A stretch of DNA of 23,432 nucleotides from Nitrospinota bacterium (GTDB lineage Bacteria; Nitrospinota; Nitrospinia; UBA9942). The notes below the pieces were generated by a model, which was not told the DNA's origin, made no database searches, and worked only from the letters and a program-made list of their open reading frames with translations. The stretch is taken from assembly GCA_003489165.1 (NCBI GenBank), contig DNJG01000159.1:1-23432 (forward strand). The letters run 5' to 3'. The position numbers and the translations under genes are program-made. Position 1 is the first letter of the stretch; every line of letters begins with the position of its first letter. Shown piece by piece: positions 21,234 through 23,432 of the stretch.

Positions 21234-22697
21234 ATGCAAAATGTTTTAGATATATACAGGGAAGAATTTTATCGGTGTATCAAGTGCGGGAGCTGTCAGC
21301 CTGTCTGCCCGACATATATTGAAACCAGAGACGAATCTATGGTGGCGAGGGGGAGACTCGCCTTATCAGAAGCAGTTGTTGAGGGGAGACTCGGTCTGAC
21401 AGATGGATTGATGGACAGGGTCTCAAAGTGTTTAAGTTGTATGGCATGTTCAGAGAGTTGTCCGACCGGTGTTGATGTGGTGAAATTACTCACTGCCGTC
21501 AGAAGCCAGGTTGTAGAAGATAAGGGATTAGACCCTATTTCAAAAGTAGTATTGAGAGTCATATTAAAGAATAATAGACTTTTATCATTTACAGCAAAAC
21601 TTATGGGGCTGTCAGTCAGATTATATAATTTTCTCCCTTCATACGGTATATTTGGCAGGATTATTCCCTTTACAAGAAACGGTATAAAGAGGGTTGTCCC
21701 TCCATTTGGCGGCAAGCCTTTAAGAAAAGGTCTGCCAGAAGTGATAAAGGCTTGTCCTGATCATAGTCAAAAGATTGATAAACCTATCCCAAAATTCGAT
21801 TTAGGATTTTGGGTAAAATTGCAAAGTCGCCTGAAAGACAAGGCCAGAGGCAATTTTGCGACGCAATCGTATATGACCAATACGGTGAGGAGCAAGATTG
21901 ACGATAACGCAGTATTTCAGGATGAATCTGCGATTTTAAATTCTGCTAAAGCGGAATTTGGGCCTATAATGAGGGTTGCATTTTATACAGGATGTATGAC
22001 TGACCTGGTCTATCAGGATGCTGGTAGGGCTGTAATATCTGTCCTTAAAAAATTAAATATTGAGATAGTCCTGCCTCAAGGGCAGGTATGCTGTGGTGCG
22101 CCTGCGTATTACATGGGTGACAGGAAGAGTGCCCTTGAACTGGCTAAAAGGAATATTGAGGTATTTAAGGGCTTAAATGTGGATGCTATAGTCAATTGCT
22201 GTGCAACCTGTGGGACAATGCTTAAAGAGGTTTATCCTCTTTTGCTTGATAAAGATGCAAAGGAGGTTTCTGATAAAACTGTTGACATCCAGAAATTCAT
22301 TGCAGATAGGCTTGAAGTTTTTAAACTCCGCACTTCATACTCCGCACTCCATACTCTAAAGAGGGTTACTTACCACGACCCATGTCATCTTAAAAGAGGG
22401 CAGGGTGTTGTATCTGCTCCAAGGGAAATATTGAAAAGCATTCCGGGTATAGAGTATATTGAGATGAAAGATGCCGATAGATGCTGTGGGGGAAGCGGGA
22501 CATTCAATCTGAAGTATTATGATTTTTCTATGGCTATAGGAAAGTATAAGGCTGAGAAGATTAGGGAGAGCGGTGCAGATATAGTTGCCACTGACTGCCC
22601 TTCTTGCCAGATGCAGTTGACTGATATATTAAACAGGTATGGAGTAAAGGCAAAGGTGGTTCATACAGTTCAGTTGTTAGCCGATTCCCTGTCCTAA
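21234..22697 (+). CDS. GlcF-like Fe-S oxidoreductase (two [4Fe-4S] plus two CCG domains)
   Basis: This 487-residue protein resembles the glycolate oxidase iron-sulfur subunit and related LutA/HdrD-type proteins, which pass electrons from a flavoprotein dehydrogenase to the membrane or to other carriers. Two ferredoxin motifs lie at Cys15, 18, 21, 25 and Cys66, 69, 72, 76. The CCG domains contain CCGAP, CCATCG, CCGGSG and DCPSC. No flavoprotein (GlcD) gene is adjacent, so the substrate is unknown. Residues 186-243 are an insertion bounded by inverted repeats at DNA level (21788-21962) between PFGGKPLRKGLPEV and the first CCG domain. A second short insertion (KLRTSYSALHTL) precedes RVTYHDPCH. 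Both keep the frame. The start follows the tail of a repeat and lacks a clear Shine-Dalgarno. Confidence 0.88.
   Translation: MQNVLDIYREEFYRCIKCGSCQPVCPTYIETRDESMVARGRLALSEAVVEGRLGLTDGLMDRVSKCLSCMACSESCPTGVDVVKLLTAVRSQVVEDKGLDPISKVVLRVILKNNRLLSFTAKLMGLSVRLYNFLPSYGIFGRIIPFTRNGIKRVVPPFGGKPLRKGLPEVIKACPDHSQKIDKPIPKFDLGFWVKLQSRLKDKARGNFATQSYMTNTVRSKIDDNAVFQDESAILNSAKAEFGPIMRVAFYTGCMTDLVYQDAGRAVISVLKKLNIEIVLPQGQVCCGAPAYYMGDRKSALELAKRNIEVFKGLNVDAIVNCCATCGTMLKEVYPLLLDKDAKEVSDKTVDIQKFIADRLEVFKLRTSYSALHTLKRVTYHDPCHLKRGQGVVSAPREILKSIPGIEYIEMKDADRCCGGSGTFNLKYYDFSMAIGKYKAEKIRESGADIVATDCPSCQMQLTDILNRYGVKAKVVHTVQLLADSLS
21788..21962. repeat. 175-base element with inverted-repeat ends inserted in the GlcF-like gene
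   Basis: Outer ends CCCAAAATTCGATTTAG (21788-21804) and CTAAAGCGGAATTTGGG (21946-21962) pair at 14 of 17 positions. Inside, AAAATTGC (21815-21822) pairs perfectly with GCAATTTT (21850-21857). The interior uses CG-containing codons more than the flanks. It is translated in frame as about 58 extra residues. Confidence 0.65.
22325..22355. repeat. tandem ACTCCGCA units inside the GlcF-like gene
   Basis: ACTCCGCA occurs twice, 14 bases apart, alternating with CTTCAT or CTCCAT and followed by ACTCTA. It is read as LRTSYSALHTL just before a conserved CCG-domain strand and looks like an absorbed half-element. Confidence 0.5.
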
Positions 22698-23062
22698 TGC
22701 TCAAAATTCCACAGGAACACCTTCATAGTGTATTTTTACGACATTGTCTGCCTTTTATCAATCTTTTTGTTTAGGCATAACGTCAGGCGATAATCATGGT
22801 GGGTTATTGTTTGCAATGTGACCGATGAGTTCCTTGGCTAAATCCTCCATGAATCGCTGGCAGTCAATCGAACTTGGGACTTAGAGATGTCGATGGTATC
22901 GGCAGACCATGAGATATTAGGGAAGGGCTGGACAGATGACATTAGAGTGTCAAATTCGGCACGACATTGATTGTCCTGAATTTGTTTCAGGAATGGCAGC
23001 GTAAAGATGATGCTATGAAAACCCTTGAGGATAAAGCCTTCGAGAGATTTTACAGAAAATAC
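22698..23062. other. gene-poor stretch with degraded sequence
   Basis: No convincing intact gene is visible. On the minus strand a short frame ends at 22705 with VVKIHYEGVPVEF but has stops close upstream. Another ends at 22794 with QRFMEDLAKELIGHIANNNPP, and a different minus frame upstream of it (22838-23080) reads protein-like. That suggests remnants broken by a frameshift. A perfect hairpin TCCTGAA/TTCAGGA (22974-22992) resembles a common dispersed repeat. The base composition is more even than in the neighbouring genes. Confidence 0.4.
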
Positions 23063-23090
23063 TTGACAGTGACAATACATTTGCTAATAT
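23063..23090 (+). promoter_or_regulatory. promoter of the hicBA pair
   Basis: A perfect TTGACA (23063-23068) is followed after 16 bases by TAATAT (23085-23090), a fair -10 box. The hicB ribosome-binding site starts 10 bases further on, giving a very short leader. Confidence 0.55.
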
Positions 23091-23110
23091 CAAAATTACA
23101 GGAGGTTGCC

Positions 23111-23356
23111 ATGTTATTTGAATATATTCAAAGGGCTTTGGAAACAGCGGAATATAAAAAGTTGGATGATGGAACATGGTTTGCCGAGATACCCGGTTTT
23201 GAGGGTGTCTGGGCTAACGGAAAAACAGTTGAGGAATGCAGAAAAGAGCTTATGGATGTCTTAGACGAATGGCTTATTCTTAAATTAAGAGACGGAGACC
23301 CTGTTCCAAAGGTTAAAGATATAGAGATAAATATTAAAGAAACTGCAATTGCCTGA
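23111..23356 (+). CDS. hicB: HicB-family antitoxin
   Basis: This 81-residue protein has the partial RNase H-like HicB fold: WFAEIPGFEGVWANGKTVEECRKELMDVLDEWLIL at about residues 21-55 (the segments GFEGVWANGKT and EECRKEL are the clearest). It should bind and neutralise the HicA mRNA interferase encoded directly after it, and such complexes usually repress their own promoter. No separate helix-turn-helix or ribbon-helix-helix tail is obvious, so DNA binding is uncertain. ATG 23111 has GGAGG (23101-23105) at 5-base spacing; the longer frame from 22967 is rejected. The order antitoxin-first is a known variant. Confidence 0.85.
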   Translation: MLFEYIQRALETAEYKKLDDGTWFAEIPGFEGVWANGKTVEECRKELMDVLDEWLILKLRDGDPVPKVKDIEINIKETAIA

Positions 23357-23358
23357 CC

Positions 23359-23432
23359 ATGCCATCCAGCATTTCAAGAAGAGAGTTAATCAGAAAATTT
23401 AAAACCCTAAACCCTCCAGTATGTTCTGAATG
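23359..23432 (+). CDS. hicA: HicA-family mRNA interferase toxin, N-terminal part
   Basis: ATG 23359 lies two bases after the hicB stop. The first residues, MPSSISRRELIRKFKTL, match the HicA start (a Ser/Arg-Arg-Glu-Leu helix leading to the GF...GGKH strand). The next visible residues, NPPVCSE, fit the usual GFxGPYSGG poorly. The gene may be divergent or damaged, and the catalytic His lies beyond the window. HicA is a small RNA-binding-fold RNase that cuts mRNA when free of HicB. Confidence 0.65.
   Translation, partial: MPSSISRRELIRKFKTLNPPVCSE

Overview
The window is a low-GC (roughly 40%, by eye) piece of a Gram-negative, probably anaerobic or microaerophilic bacterial chromosome, most likely from a metagenome. 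The signs are a fused 2-oxoacid:ferredoxin oxidoreductase pair, a rubredoxin-like protein, a bacterioferritin, a thioredoxin-like [2Fe-2S] ferredoxin, a glycolate-oxidase-type iron-sulfur protein and predicted lipoproteins. The codon and repeat style resembles Nitrospirota, Nitrospinota, Schekmanbacteria or Desulfobacterota-like lineages. That placement is inference only, because no rRNA or other phylogenetic marker is present.

Layout. 1-2815 (+): the tail of an unknown gene, an internally deleted TIGR01777-type epimerase, pterin carbinolamine dehydratase, bacterioferritin, a 43-residue rubredoxin-like gene on the minus strand, an exported MsrB and a VOC protein. 2830-4870 (-): two oligopeptide ABC transporter ATPases. 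5083-6585 (+): an orotate phosphoribosyltransferase homologue, a small Cys-containing ORF and an exported SUMF1-domain protein. 6907-12919 (+): korA, korB, ribF, a UPF0104-type membrane protein and a cysteine desulfurase. 12909-14786 (-): an oligopeptide-binding lipoprotein and the [2Fe-2S] ferredoxin. 14905-19097 (+): a large TPR-CHAT protein, with nth overlapping its stop codon. 19154-20986 (-): dnaJ and grpE. 21234-22697 (+): a GlcF-like Fe-S oxidoreductase. 22698-23062: a gene-poor stretch of degraded sequence. 23063-23432 (+): a hicB-hicA toxin-antitoxin pair cut by the window edge.

The most striking feature is a dense population of short palindromic or half-palindromic elements, present at a dozen gene borders and inside several genes. 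Most have arms built from 7-9 bp units repeated in tandem (units such as CACAGAGG, ACGAAT, AGAGTTAA or AGGAAT) around an AT-rich loop. Several with unrelated arms end in the same tail, close to T(T/C)A(A/G)(G/A)T(T/C)TTTGTT. They do more than fill gaps. One supplies the last residues of Nth, one the tail of the UPF0104 protein, one the stop codon of grpE and one the start codon of the peptide-binding lipoprotein. In-frame palindromic insertions add about 15 residues to the cysteine desulfurase and about 58 to the GlcF-like protein. Several genes directly downstream of an element have no visible Shine-Dalgarno sequence.

Functionally the genes are mostly housekeeping: carbon and electron metabolism (kor, ferredoxin, GlcF-like), flavin and Fe-S supply (ribF, cysteine desulfurase), peptide uptake, protein and DNA repair (msrB, nth) and chaperones (grpE, dnaJ). 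The accessory parts are the TPR-CHAT putative protease and the HicBA module.
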